DNA from: Devosia sp. YIM 151766
GTDB lineage: Bacteria > Pseudomonadota > Alphaproteobacteria > Rhizobiales > Devosiaceae
Length of the DNA stretch: 64,000 bases
Direction: 5' to 3'
Assembly (NCBI RefSeq): GCF_030285925.1
Contig: NZ_CP127251.1
Coordinates: forward strand, 1,364,001-1,428,000
This document shows positions 1 through 8,590 of this stretch, piece after piece. Numbering within the stretch: the first letter of the stretch is position 1; every line of letters begins with the position of its first letter. The notes under the pieces are model-generated. The model was not told where the DNA came from. It worked only from the letters and a program-made list of their open reading frames with translations, and did not search any database. A program made the translations under genes and the position numbers.

Positions 1-1
1 G

Positions 2-1102
2 GACGCCTTCAGCGGCGACTTCATGATTTCCGACGATGATACGATGCCAGTGCCAGTCATCGGGCAGATATCCACTCGTGACAAGAATAGCGAGCAGATG
101 GCGCTCGAAGTGGCTACGGCCCTCAAGGAGCAACTCGGGCTGGTCACCGCCCCCGAGACTTCCATCGAAATCGTCTCCTATCCACCCGTGTATGTCGTCG
201 GAGATGTCACCTCCCCTGGCTCGTTCGAGTTCCGACAAGGGATGACCGTATTGCAGGCCCTCGCTCTCGGAGGCGGTGAGCGACAAAAACAAACCGCCGG
301 CATGACGGCCGAACGGCTGCGGCTGGCCTCCCAGTTGCGCTCCGCCGACGATGGATTGTTGCTTAGCCGGGTCCGTATCGCTCGACTCATGGCTGAGGCC
401 GGCGGCGCCCAGGAGATCACTTTCCCCAAGGAGGTAACCGGATATCCCGATGCCGGGATGGCCCAGGCCGCCATGAAGGACGAGGAGAGCATTTTTTTTG
501 CGCGTCAACGGGAAGTGGTGCGCCAGACGGAGGCTCTGGATGACCTCATCGTCCTCCTCAACAAGGAAATCGAGACTCTCAGAATTCGCCTGAGCGACGT
601 CGAGCAGTTCTTGACCAAAGCTTCGGAAGAACTGAGCGGCGTCCAGTCGCTGGTCGAAAAAGGCCTTGTAACAGCCTCTCGGCGCTCCGATCTGGAGCGC
701 CAAATTGCAGATATGCGGTTTGATCAACTGACCCAGACTACGGCAATCCTGCGCGCCCAGCAGGCACTCAGCCAGGCGCAGCGTGAGGCGGCACAGCTGG
801 AGGATTCGAGTCAAACACAGGCCGCTCTCGCCATCCAGGACGAGCAAGCCAAGATAGACCAGATGCTGTTGCAGCAATGGACCTCGCAGCGCCTGTTGCT
901 CGACCTCGATTCTGATCCGGTGACCACGCCGGGCCAGCCATCCGGGTTGCACTATTCCATCGTCCGGCAGATGGGGGGGGCTACGGAAATTATAGCGGAT
1001 GAGACAACCATGCTGCTCCCGGGTGACGTTCTTAAAGTGTCGAAAACAGCCGCCGTGGTGCCCGAAACGACACCGGATGACCTGGCTCAGCTTCCGCCCT
1101 GA
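2..1102 (+). CDS. ExoF-like polysaccharide export protein (5' end outside window)
   Basis: This periplasmic or outer-membrane export protein of the Wza/ExoF family would carry exopolysaccharide to the cell surface. The reading frame is already open at base 2 and starts with DAFSGDFMISDDDTMPVPVIG, the polysaccharide-export domain, so the true start and signal peptide lie upstream. A SLBB-like segment follows (YPPVYVVGDVTSPGSF, about residues 60-110 of the visible part). Next comes a long Gln/Glu/Arg-rich coiled coil (about 150-290) typical of ExoF, and a short C-terminal beta domain. The ATG at 23 is internal and is not the start. The gene faces exoY convergently across 87 bases. The family and export role are clear; the polymer is unknown. 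Confidence 0.85.
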   Translation, partial: DAFSGDFMISDDDTMPVPVIGQISTRDKNSEQMALEVATALKEQLGLVTAPETSIEIVSYPPVYVVGDVTSPGSFEFRQGMTVLQALALGGGERQKQTAGMTAERLRLASQLRSADDGLLLSRVRIARLMAEAGGAQEITFPKEVTGYPDAGMAQAAMKDEESIFFARQREVVRQTEALDDLIVLLNKEIETLRIRLSDVEQFLTKASEELSGVQSLVEKGLVTASRRSDLERQIADMRFDQLTQTTAILRAQQALSQAQREAAQLEDSSQTQAALAIQDEQAKIDQMLLQQWTSQRLLLDLDSDPVTTPGQPSGLHYSIVRQMGGATEIIADETTMLLPGDVLKVSKTAAVVPETTPDDLAQLPP

Positions 1103-1189
1103 CGGGGATTTTATGAGCCGGTGATCGCGCCGGTGGACCGAGCGCAACCAACGAATGTGGCACCATAACTCGTCGTGCCGAGCGAGGAT

Positions 1190-1867
1190 CTAACACCCGG
1201 TGCCGACGAACAGGGGGCGCAGCGTGCGAAGCATGATCAAGGCATCCGTACGCAAGGAGACCTGCTCGGCATAGATACGATCAAGGCGCGCTCGGTCAGC
1301 AAAGGCCGATAAGTGGCGGTCCGTTACCTGCCAGAGCCCGGTAATGCCCGGCCGAAGGTCGCCATATAATGTTCCCGGATATAGGCTCTGTTGGTTGACC
1401 ATTATCGGTCTGGGACCCACAAGGCTCATGTCGCCGATCAGGACGTTCCACAATTGGGGCAGCTCGTCGATCGAGTGCTTGCGGAGGAGCCGGCCAATCC
1501 TGGTCACGCGCGGATCGCAGCGCAGTTTTTGCGTGCGATCCCATTCCGCCTTCGCCTTCGGGTCACGCTCCAGATGCCGCACCAGGGCTTCTTCGGCCTG
1601 AGGGACCATGGTCCGTAATTTCCAGAACCGAAAAATTTTTCCATCGCGCCCCAGCCTCTCCTGATAGTAGAGCGCTGTGCCGCCATCGAGGCGGATCAGA
1701 AAAGCGATAACAAGCAATAAGGGCAGCACCAAAAGCGCCAGGAGCAAGGCTCCCAGAATATCATATGCGCGCTTGATGACCAGATAGCCGGTTGACGGCG
1801 CCAGCGGCAGGATAGTCTGCCGCGATGCATGCCCCGCCAGCGTAGTGAACTCTTCGTGCGACGACAT
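1190..1867 (-). CDS. ExoY-like undecaprenyl-phosphate sugar phosphotransferase
   Basis: This polyprenyl-phosphate hexose-1-phosphate transferase would start the repeat unit by moving a sugar phosphate from a UDP-sugar to undecaprenyl phosphate at the inner membrane. The 225-residue protein has one N-terminal hydrophobic segment (about residues 35-58). It also has the family signatures FWKLRTM, the SIDELPQLWNVLIGDMSLVG block with GPRP, and LRPGITGLWQV near the C terminus. The ATG at 1867 was chosen because it gives the usual ExoY length; the longer frame would add 64 unrelated residues. It is transcribed away from the flippase gene, from a shared 169-base divergent region. Whether it transfers galactose or glucose cannot be read from sequence alone. 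Confidence 0.9.
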   Translation of the reverse strand: MSSHEEFTTLAGHASRQTILPLAPSTGYLVIKRAYDILGALLLALLVLPLLLVIAFLIRLDGGTALYYQERLGRDGKIFRFWKLRTMVPQAEEALVRHLERDPKAKAEWDRTQKLRCDPRVTRIGRLLRKHSIDELPQLWNVLIGDMSLVGPRPIMVNQQSLYPGTLYGDLRPGITGLWQVTDRHLSAFADRARLDRIYAEQVSLRTDALIMLRTLRPLFVGTGC

Positions 1868-2036
1868 TTTTCGTGATCCCCAACAACGCCGGCCTTCTGC
1901 CGACCGAAGCTGGGGCGATCTTCGCCAACTGACGGTGCAAATGATGCCGCCCATTGGAGCTATCGGCGCATCGATCATTCTCGAATAGCGTGGAGGGGTG
2001 GCCGGTATTGCCAACTCCCAGCTCAAGGAAATGCAG

Positions 2037-3560
2037 ATGTCGGATGGGCGGGCTGTCACAGAACACAGAACCTCCAGCTACCGGGACATCCTGCATTCCA
2101 CCGCCCTGATCGGTGCGTCCTCGGTCGTCGCGATGTTCTTTGCGCTGATTAGGATGAAGACCATTGCGCTGCTGCTTGGGCCCACGGGTGTGGGCACCGT
2201 GGCGCTGCTGTCATCGGTTGTCGATGTCGTCGTCGCCCTCGCAGGATTGGGCGTAAGCCAGTCCGGTATCCGTCAGATCGCGAAGGCAGAAGGTAGCGGC
2301 GACAAAATACGGATGGCAGCGACAGTCCGAACCGTTCAACGGACATCAATTGTGCTCGGACTGGTCGGCGCTCTTGCGCTTGCCGCGCTCTCAATACCCA
2401 TCGCAGTCCTCACGTTTGGCGGGGCGGACTATGCCCTTGGTCTTGCCGTGCTCGGGCTGGTTGTGCTTTTCCGTATCCTGACCGGCAGCGAAGCCGCTTT
2501 GCTGCAGGGCACGAGGCGAATTCTTGATCTTGCCAAGCTGAACATCATCACGTCGATCGCGGCTGTCTCGATCGCGGTGCCGATATTGCTCGTTTGGCGC
2601 GAGGCAGCCATCGTGCCGATGCTGGTGTTGACTGCTCTGGCGGGGTGGGTCACGGCGCGCTGGTATAGCCGCCGCGCCGACATCGTCGGGTCATTGGCCG
2701 GGAGTGTGCCGGGAGAACTGGGCGAACTACTCAGGCTCGGCGTGGCCTTCACGGTCAGCGGCTTTCTCACCATGGGGGCCGCCTATGCCGTCCGGATGCT
2801 GGTGGTGCAGGAGGCTGGGATTGAAGCCGCCGGATTTTATCAGGCCGCATGGGCTATTGCAGGCCTCTATGTCGGGGTTGTCCTGCAGTCGATGGGCACA
2901 GACTTCTATCCGCGCCTCACTGCCGTTGTTGGTGACGATGCCGCGGTCACAAGGCTAGTCGGTGAACAAACGCAAGTCAGCCTCTTGCTGGCCGGACCGG
3001 GCGTGATCGCCACCATCACCTTTTCGCACCTGCTGGTCACTGTCTTCTACGCCCCTGGGTTCAGCCCTGCCGCCAGCCTGCTGCGCTGGTTGTCGCTAGG
3101 GATGATGCTACGGGTCATCACCTGGCCGATGGGCTATATCATCGTTGCCAAGGGCTGGCAGAAGATGTTCATCGCCACCGAAGTCGTTGCGACGGTGATC
3201 CATGTTGGACTTGCTGCCGCTCTCATGCCCTTGTTTGGCGTCGATGGGGCCGGGGCGGCGTTCCTCTGCCTCTATGTCTGTCATGGCATGCTGGTGTATG
3301 TCATCGTCAGGCGAAACTGTGGTTTTGTCCTCCCGGTCCAGAACCTCGGCTTGATGGCGCTGTTTGGATTCTGCTGCGCGGTTGCCTTTGCCGGATTTGC
3401 TTACCTGCCCTTCTGGTGGGCCACCCTTCTAGGCCTCGCCATGACATGCGTCACGGGCCTTTTCTCGCTCTTCGCGCTCTTACGCCTCGTGCCTGCGGGC
3501 GCGTTGCCCAAGCCAATCCGATCGCTCCTCAGCTCGGTGGGTGCCAATCCGGCGGCCTGA
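2037..3560 (+). CDS. Wzx-type polysaccharide flippase
   Basis: This multi-pass membrane protein is of the O-antigen/polysaccharide translocase family (MOP superfamily), which flips undecaprenyl-linked repeat units to the periplasm. The 507 residues show about twelve to fourteen hydrophobic segments. The N-terminal region (STALIGASSVVAMFFALIRM) and the LLGPTGVG motif are typical of Wzx proteins. The ATG at 2037 was chosen because AAGGA at 2025-2029 lies seven bases upstream; the ATG at 2031 is too close to it, and a GTG at 1998 would give a longer form. With the Wzy-like protein at 7204 it points to Wzx/Wzy-dependent assembly. Confidence 0.87.
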   Translation: MSDGRAVTEHRTSSYRDILHSTALIGASSVVAMFFALIRMKTIALLLGPTGVGTVALLSSVVDVVVALAGLGVSQSGIRQIAKAEGSGDKIRMAATVRTVQRTSIVLGLVGALALAALSIPIAVLTFGGADYALGLAVLGLVVLFRILTGSEAALLQGTRRILDLAKLNIITSIAAVSIAVPILLVWREAAIVPMLVLTALAGWVTARWYSRRADIVGSLAGSVPGELGELLRLGVAFTVSGFLTMGAAYAVRMLVVQEAGIEAAGFYQAAWAIAGLYVGVVLQSMGTDFYPRLTAVVGDDAAVTRLVGEQTQVSLLLAGPGVIATITFSHLLVTVFYAPGFSPAASLLRWLSLGMMLRVITWPMGYIIVAKGWQKMFIATEVVATVIHVGLAAALMPLFGVDGAGAAFLCLYVCHGMLVYVIVRRNCGFVLPVQNLGLMALFGFCCAVAFAGFAYLPFWWATLLGLAMTCVTGLFSLFALLRLVPAGALPKPIRSLLSSVGANPAA

Positions 3561-3654
3561 ATTCGCCATTCAAGCGGTTGTCGGTAACGGGGGTGGGATC
3601 GACAAAACATAAGGTGTTGGAGCCACTATACGAGCTTGTAGTGACTGGCCGATA

Positions 3655-4833
3655 TCAGACCACGGCGCCAGCGCGCCGGCGCATGTCGTTGATGAGGCAC
3701 TTTCCATAGGACGCTGCCGACCGTGCCAATGACGACAGATTTGACCCAGTTTTGGCGTTGCATACAGCCTGTTCCAAGATCGCAGCGGTCGTGGCGGCAG
3801 CGTGGTCGAGGCTGAATCGCCGCTCGGCCAGTTCACGGCCGAACTCACCCAGCGCAAGAAGCTCTGACCGGTCCGAAAGGAGCCGTCTCAAAATAGCGCG
3901 CAAATCCCCAGGGCCGTTGCCCCCGTCACCATACCAACCCTGCCATAGAAATAAATCGACGGAATCGGGATCTAGGAGTCGCCAGAAGCCGTTTGACCCT
4001 TGCACGACCAGGGGCTTGGCGAAAACCATGCCTCGAAGAGCTGAGCTCCCCATACCCAACACGATATCGCTTGCTTCGTAGGCTTCCCGCGGATCTGACA
4101 TCGGTCCAGCAACCACGATTATGGGATGTCCGAAGCGACTATTCACTTCTTCTGCCCGGCGCGTGACCTCCTCAATGCCCTCACCACCGCCCACCACAAG
4201 AAAGCGAAGCGGCGCGTCCTGGGCGAGGTCGCCGATCACCTCCATCGCCTCAAGAACGCCCTCGAGCTTTTGAAGGTCGCTGGTCATACGGCAGATCACC
4301 GCCACAACTATTTCGTCTGGCTGAAACGACCACACGCTTCGGGCGCGGGCAATGTCACCGCTGCGGTTCATCTCGACATCGACCGGTGGCTCCATCACTT
4401 CTATGCGGGGACGCCCCTTGCTCCGCATCATCGCGCCGAGTTCAGCCGTCCCAACGATCAGCGGCAGGTGCTTGGGAATGAAGTTGGGTACGCTCATGGA
4501 AAGAACGGTGACGACGAGGGGAACTCCGCTCAGGAAATGCGGCACATAGCTTGCTTCCAGAGCGGGGCGCCATTCATAGGCGTGGATGACGTCTATCTCT
4601 AGACGCCGGACAAGACCTGCGAGTTGGAAGCCTGTTCGCAACGAAACCTCGTCACTGTCCGATACCGTTTGATAGTAAGGCAGGCCCAACTGCGTCACCA
4701 TCTCAACGAGCGGCCCGTCGGGGGCGACGACCGTTACCGTATGTCCCCGATCCCTTATACGGGCGGCCAGTTCGAGCGCGTTGATCTGGCTTCCACCAAT
4801 AACCATCTGATGCGGATAGACGAGAATATTCAT
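3655..4833 (-). CDS. Glycosyltransferase family 4
   Basis: This 392-residue protein has a GT-B-like layout. The N-terminal half starts MNILVYPHQMVIGGSQIN, an acceptor-side Rossmann domain with the GGSQ loop. The C-terminal half contains the nucleotide-sugar region (ADIVLGMGSSALRGMVFAKP has the general layout but not a textbook E-x7-E). It is the last gene of a three-gene leftward operon with the glycosyltransferases at 4837 and 5934, and only three bases separate it from the preceding stop. It probably adds one sugar to the lipid-linked repeat unit on the cytoplasmic face. The donor and acceptor are unknown. The weak E-x7-E motif is the main oddity. Confidence 0.8.
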   Translation of the reverse strand: MNILVYPHQMVIGGSQINALELAARIRDRGHTVTVVAPDGPLVEMVTQLGLPYYQTVSDSDEVSLRTGFQLAGLVRRLEIDVIHAYEWRPALEASYVPHFLSGVPLVVTVLSMSVPNFIPKHLPLIVGTAELGAMMRSKGRPRIEVMEPPVDVEMNRSGDIARARSVWSFQPDEIVVAVICRMTSDLQKLEGVLEAMEVIGDLAQDAPLRFLVVGGGEGIEEVTRRAEEVNSRFGHPIIVVAGPMSDPREAYEASDIVLGMGSSALRGMVFAKPLVVQGSNGFWRLLDPDSVDLFLWQGWYGDGGNGPGDLRAILRRLLSDRSELLALGEFGRELAERRFSLDHAAATTAAILEQAVCNAKTGSNLSSLARSAASYGKCLINDMRRRAGAVV

Positions 4834-4836
4834 GTC

Positions 4837-5937
4837 CTAGAATATCCCCTCTCGATGCCACCGCCGCCACTTCGAGGCGTTCTCGAAGCGCCGGACTATG
4901 CGATCTATCATCACGGCCGGATGGCGCGGTGCCCGTTCGGGTCCTACGATAATCCGCCGTTGCAGCATTTTCCATTCCGGCAGGTTAGTTGGGCACCCGA
5001 CGCGCCGCGCTACATCAAGATAGCGCTCGACGGCGGGCGAACTGCCAAGGCCATGGTCGTAGCAATGGATAGCCGCATGCAGTGCGCTGCGAGCGATAGC
5101 CTCCATGGCGCTTTCTCGTAGCCGGGCAATTTCTGGATTCTTCCCGGCAATGCCCGCAAAGAGAGTCTCAAAGGCCAGATGTCGCTCTACAAGGTCGCGA
5201 TAATTGTCCACCTTGCGGGCGGAGAGGCTTGCAGGATGCTCTCGATGCCAGGCCTGATCAGCGCCGTGGATGTAGGCGACATCGGCGAACGCGGCGAGCC
5301 TCAGCCACATCTCCATGTCATGAGTATGCTCCAGCGGCTGCTGACCGCCGACCCGCTCAACGACCGACATGCGCATCATGACTTCGGGGGAGGTTATGAC
5401 GTTGAATCCCGACCGGCATCGATCCGCCAGCCAGTCAATACCGCGCCAAACTGTCCACGCGGCGACCTTGTCGCGAAAGCGGGGGGGCATTGGTCCGGAA
5501 AAATGCAGCGGATGGCCATAGATCAGACCGACACTGGGAAATCTTCGAGCCACAGCGACGGCGCGTTGCAACGAGCCGGGCGTCAAAAGGTCGTCGGCGT
5601 CGAGCCGAACGAGGAACTCGCCCTGCACGTACTCAAGACCATGGTTAAACGTAACCACGGGACCGGCATTTTGTTCGTGCCGGATCAGACGAACCCGGCT
5701 ATCGCGACGCATGTAGCTGGTCGCTACATCCGCACTTTCGTCGCTTGAGGCATCATCCACGATGATGATATCCACGCTGACGCCTTCCTGCGACAGCACG
5801 CTGTCCACGGCTGCCGGCAAGTAGCGGGCATAGTTATGACAGGGAATGACGACGCTGATCCTTGCCATTGGGACCGAAGCGGCCACTGGCTGCGGAGCGC
5901 GCACCCGGATTGTGCGGTCGAGCACCGGCCCCATCAC
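4837..5937 (-). CDS. Glycosyltransferase family 2
   Basis: This GT-A family 2 glycosyltransferase of 366 residues starts its catalytic domain at ISVVIPCHNYARYLPAAVDS. It has the IIIVDDASSDES nucleotide-binding stretch and a DxD motif in LVRLDADDLL that would hold the metal and the nucleotide sugar. The C-terminal 100 residues have no recognised signature. The start is GTG at 5937, overlapping the previous stop as GTGA; an in-frame ATG follows directly at 5934. It is the middle gene of a tightly coupled three-gene operon with two GT4 enzymes, which suggests that the three add consecutive sugars. The sugar specificity is not readable. Confidence 0.85.
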   Translation of the reverse strand: MMGPVLDRTIRVRAPQPVAASVPMARISVVIPCHNYARYLPAAVDSVLSQEGVSVDIIIVDDASSDESADVATSYMRRDSRVRLIRHEQNAGPVVTFNHGLEYVQGEFLVRLDADDLLTPGSLQRAVAVARRFPSVGLIYGHPLHFSGPMPPRFRDKVAAWTVWRGIDWLADRCRSGFNVITSPEVMMRMSVVERVGGQQPLEHTHDMEMWLRLAAFADVAYIHGADQAWHREHPASLSARKVDNYRDLVERHLAFETLFAGIAGKNPEIARLRESAMEAIARSALHAAIHCYDHGLGSSPAVERYLDVARRVGCPTNLPEWKMLQRRIIVGPERAPRHPAVMIDRIVRRFENASKWRRWHREGIF

Positions 5938-7040
5938 AAGGCTGCCTCGATAAATCTCGGCTCTCTTTTTTGAAGGAAAGCACTGTAGGTGCGGATCACG
6001 TCCCCAGCTTCTCTCTCCATTCCATAATGTGCTTTGATGAAAGCGGCGGCCTGGCGGCCCCGCGATCGTATCGAAGAGCCTCCACCTTCGTCGGACTTGA
6101 TCGCTGTCTCGACCTGTCGGGCAAAGCCGAGAACATCGCCCGCTTCCACTGGCGCACTGAAACCTGCACCGAAGAATTCACGGCCGCCATGGCCGTGATA
6201 GCCAATGACATAGTTGCCGCACGCCATGGCTTCAGCTGCCGGAAGCCCGAAACCCTCCTGGTAGGTAAAGGCCAGGAAGACGCGGCTTGTTCGCAAATGC
6301 GATGCAACCTCTTCATGCTTGAGGCCATCCAGCGCGACAATGGTCCAATCGGTCAATGCGCCGCGGTTGCGCAGCAGTTCCAGGACCTGCTTGACATCGT
6401 CGCCTCCCCTGCGGGGCATGTAGGCGATTTTTTGGCCTCTCGGGGTCGGATCGTCGTAAAAGAGCGTTTCGTCTATGCCGAGATGAATGCGCTGGACGTC
6501 AAGGGCGGGAAAAGCAAAGGACAGCATATCCGCGCTATGCTGCGAGACGGTCACAATTCCGGCAAGGCATGGGTTTTCAGCTATGTGTCGCGACACATAG
6601 GCTGAATCTCGCAGCCAGGTAAGATGAGCGTTTTGGTTGAAGATGACATGTCGGGTTCCAGGAGAAAGCCTCTTGAAAAGGTCTCCCTCCGTCTCTGGCA
6701 ATACAAGCAGGTCGTCCCTTTTAAGACGACATTGTCCGACATTGAGAACGCGTGTGCTGTTGTCGAACCAATCGCACCTGAAGCCGGGCCTTTGGTGCAC
6801 GACCGCCGCCGGTATACCAAAAGCGTTGAGAATATCGACGTGACGATAGATGACCCGTATGCCGCCCGCGGGGGCACCATAATCGGGTGTTAGGAAGTAG
6901 ACGGCAGGTTCGTTGCTCTTCGCCTCACCGTGTTGGGGCACCGAAAGCTGGCGGCGCTGATAGCGGTTCACACCTGCCTTCAGCTCCATGAGAGCCCCCC
7001 GTGCCATCGATCGGGCATTGTTGAGTTTGATTTCCAACAT
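5934..7040 (-). CDS. Glycosyltransferase family 4 (first gene of operon)
   Basis: This 368-residue GT-B enzyme has the donor-site E-x7-E motif in YQEGFGLPAAEAMACGNYVI. The glycine-rich stretch DYGAPAGGIRVIYRHVDIL in the N-terminal domain fits glycosyltransferases with a short acceptor domain. It is the promoter-proximal gene of the leftward operon 7040-3655 and diverges from the Wzy-like gene at 7204. The shared 163-base region holds a perfect 16-bp palindrome at 7093-7108. The role, adding a sugar to the polysaccharide repeat unit, is inferred from family and context. Confidence 0.82.
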   Translation of the reverse strand: MLEIKLNNARSMARGALMELKAGVNRYQRRQLSVPQHGEAKSNEPAVYFLTPDYGAPAGGIRVIYRHVDILNAFGIPAAVVHQRPGFRCDWFDNSTRVLNVGQCRLKRDDLLVLPETEGDLFKRLSPGTRHVIFNQNAHLTWLRDSAYVSRHIAENPCLAGIVTVSQHSADMLSFAFPALDVQRIHLGIDETLFYDDPTPRGQKIAYMPRRGGDDVKQVLELLRNRGALTDWTIVALDGLKHEEVASHLRTSRVFLAFTYQEGFGLPAAEAMACGNYVIGYHGHGGREFFGAGFSAPVEAGDVLGFARQVETAIKSDEGGGSSIRSRGRQAAAFIKAHYGMEREAGDVIRTYSAFLQKREPRFIEAAL

Positions 7041-7092
7041 GGTGGCTCGATCAACCAGGAAAGGTGGAAGAGTAGCATGACCCAGGATGCGG

Positions 7093-7108
7093 TCCTTTGA
7101 TCAAAGGA
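7093..7108. promoter_or_regulatory. Perfect 16-bp palindrome in divergent promoter region
   Basis: TCCTTTGATCAAAGGA is its own reverse complement. It lies 53 bases upstream of the GT4 start at 7040 and 96 bases upstream of the polymerase start at 7204, the right place for one regulator to control both divergent units. No regulator is assigned. It differs from the FixK/FNR box, which has a four-base spacer between TTGAT half-sites. Confidence 0.45.
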
Positions 7109-7203
7109 GCTATCCCGGGCGTGCGCTCCAGCGAGCTATGGTCCGCTAGGGCCGCACTCTAAATCCTGGCCCTGAGACATGTTGAGACCGAGATTGGGCC
7201 TGG

Positions 7204-8586
7204 ATGAACATGAAATCGTCGAGAGCGGTCGGGAATTGGGAAATGTTGGAGGCTCGGTCGCGGCCAGGAAGTGAAAAGGCGGCAGGGGAGAGCAACCGGT
7301 GGCCTGCGTGGCCGATTGTCCTTCTCGTCGTCGCACTGGTGGTGCCCTGGCAAGTAACGGTCGGCCCGATCGATCTCTCGATGCATCGGATTGCGTTGAT
7401 TGTCCTGGCCGTTCCCTGCCTCGCTTCCTGGGGTTCCGGCAAGGCGGGACCCATCCGGGTTCCCGACCTTCTTCTCATCTTCTATTGCATGTGGTGTTCA
7501 ATCGCCCTGATCGCCGTACACGGAGCGAATGCGGTGGGGTCAGGTGGGGTTCTCTTCGCCGAGACGTTCATATCCTATCTCGTCGGTCGCTGCTATGTGC
7601 GCTCGGCAGCGGATTTCCGGGCGTCGGTAAGGGTATTGTTCCTGGTCGTGAGCGCGATGCTGCCCTTCGCCATCGTGGAGACGGTGACCGGCAATAAGGC
7701 AATGCTTGACCTCTTCGCGACTGTCTTGCCCACCGTTGCTCCGACGGTCACTGAACTGCGCTTAGGTTTCATGCGGGTCCAGGGCCCGTTCGATCACCCA
7801 ATATTGTTTGGTGTCTTCTGCGGTGGAATTGTGGCAATCACGCACGGTGTTCTCGGCCGGGACACATCCTTTGCCAGGCGCTGGGTGATGACGTTGATCG
7901 TGGTCGCTACGGGCATGATGTCATGGTCGTCCGGTCCTCTGCTGTCTATCGGTCTGCAGATAGCACTGCTGGCATGGAGCTTTATTTTTAGGAATATTGC
8001 GGCGCGCTGGCGCATTCTCTGGGCCATCGCATTTTTCGCCTACCTCGTACTGGAAGTCGCCTCGAACCAGCCGGTCCCTCAGCTTCTGACGCGGTTCGCC
8101 TTCGATCCTTGGACTGCCTATTATCGGCTCCTGATCTGGAACTACGGCTGGGATTCGATATCCCTGCATCCACTGTTTGGGACCGGTTTTGGCGAATGGG
8201 TGCGACCCGCCTGGATGCCGCCCAGCATCGACATGTTCTGGATCGTGCCGGCGATACGGCACGGATTGCCGGCCTTCATCTCATTGCTGACGGCCGTGGT
8301 CTGGTTGCTAGTTTCTATTGGTCTTAGCAGCACAGATGACAGGAAGACGGCCGACTACAAGACGGCTTATCTCATCTCCATCACCTCATTCATTGTGGCC
8401 GGATTCAGCGTGCACTTCTGGAATTCGACCTACGTGCTTTTTTTGTTTCTCTTGGGCAGCGGCATGTGGATGCTCGATGCCGAGACCGCCACACGCACGG
8501 GGAATGAGACCAGACAGCGCCGGCGTCATCTGGAGCTATCGCGCAGCCCGGGGCCGCGGCCGACGATTCAGCAAAAAAGGGTGTGA
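7204..8586 (+). CDS. O-antigen ligase/polymerase-like membrane protein (Wzy family)
   Basis: This 460-residue integral membrane protein has roughly ten to twelve hydrophobic segments and a longer periplasmic loop before the last group (about residues 300-345, with HPLFGTGFGEWV). That layout is shared by Wzy polymerases and WaaL ligases, and the motif HPxxGxGFG is common in the O-antigen ligase domain. Here it most likely polymerises repeat units flipped by the Wzx protein encoded at 2037. The start is ATG at 7204, with a second in-frame ATG at 7210. The glycosyltransferase at 8591 follows after four bases, so the two are probably co-transcribed. Polymerase and ligase cannot be told apart by sequence reading. 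Confidence 0.8.
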   Translation: MNMKSSRAVGNWEMLEARSRPGSEKAAGESNRWPAWPIVLLVVALVVPWQVTVGPIDLSMHRIALIVLAVPCLASWGSGKAGPIRVPDLLLIFYCMWCSIALIAVHGANAVGSGGVLFAETFISYLVGRCYVRSAADFRASVRVLFLVVSAMLPFAIVETVTGNKAMLDLFATVLPTVAPTVTELRLGFMRVQGPFDHPILFGVFCGGIVAITHGVLGRDTSFARRWVMTLIVVATGMMSWSSGPLLSIGLQIALLAWSFIFRNIAARWRILWAIAFFAYLVLEVASNQPVPQLLTRFAFDPWTAYYRLLIWNYGWDSISLHPLFGTGFGEWVRPAWMPPSIDMFWIVPAIRHGLPAFISLLTAVVWLLVSIGLSSTDDRKTADYKTAYLISITSFIVAGFSVHFWNSTYVLFLFLLGSGMWMLDAETATRTGNETRQRRRHLELSRSPGPRPTIQQKRV

Positions 8587-8590
8587 AACG

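Noticed and set aside
7093..7108. FixK/FNR box
   Set aside because: The half-sites are contiguous (TTGATCAA) and lack the four-base spacer of the known box.
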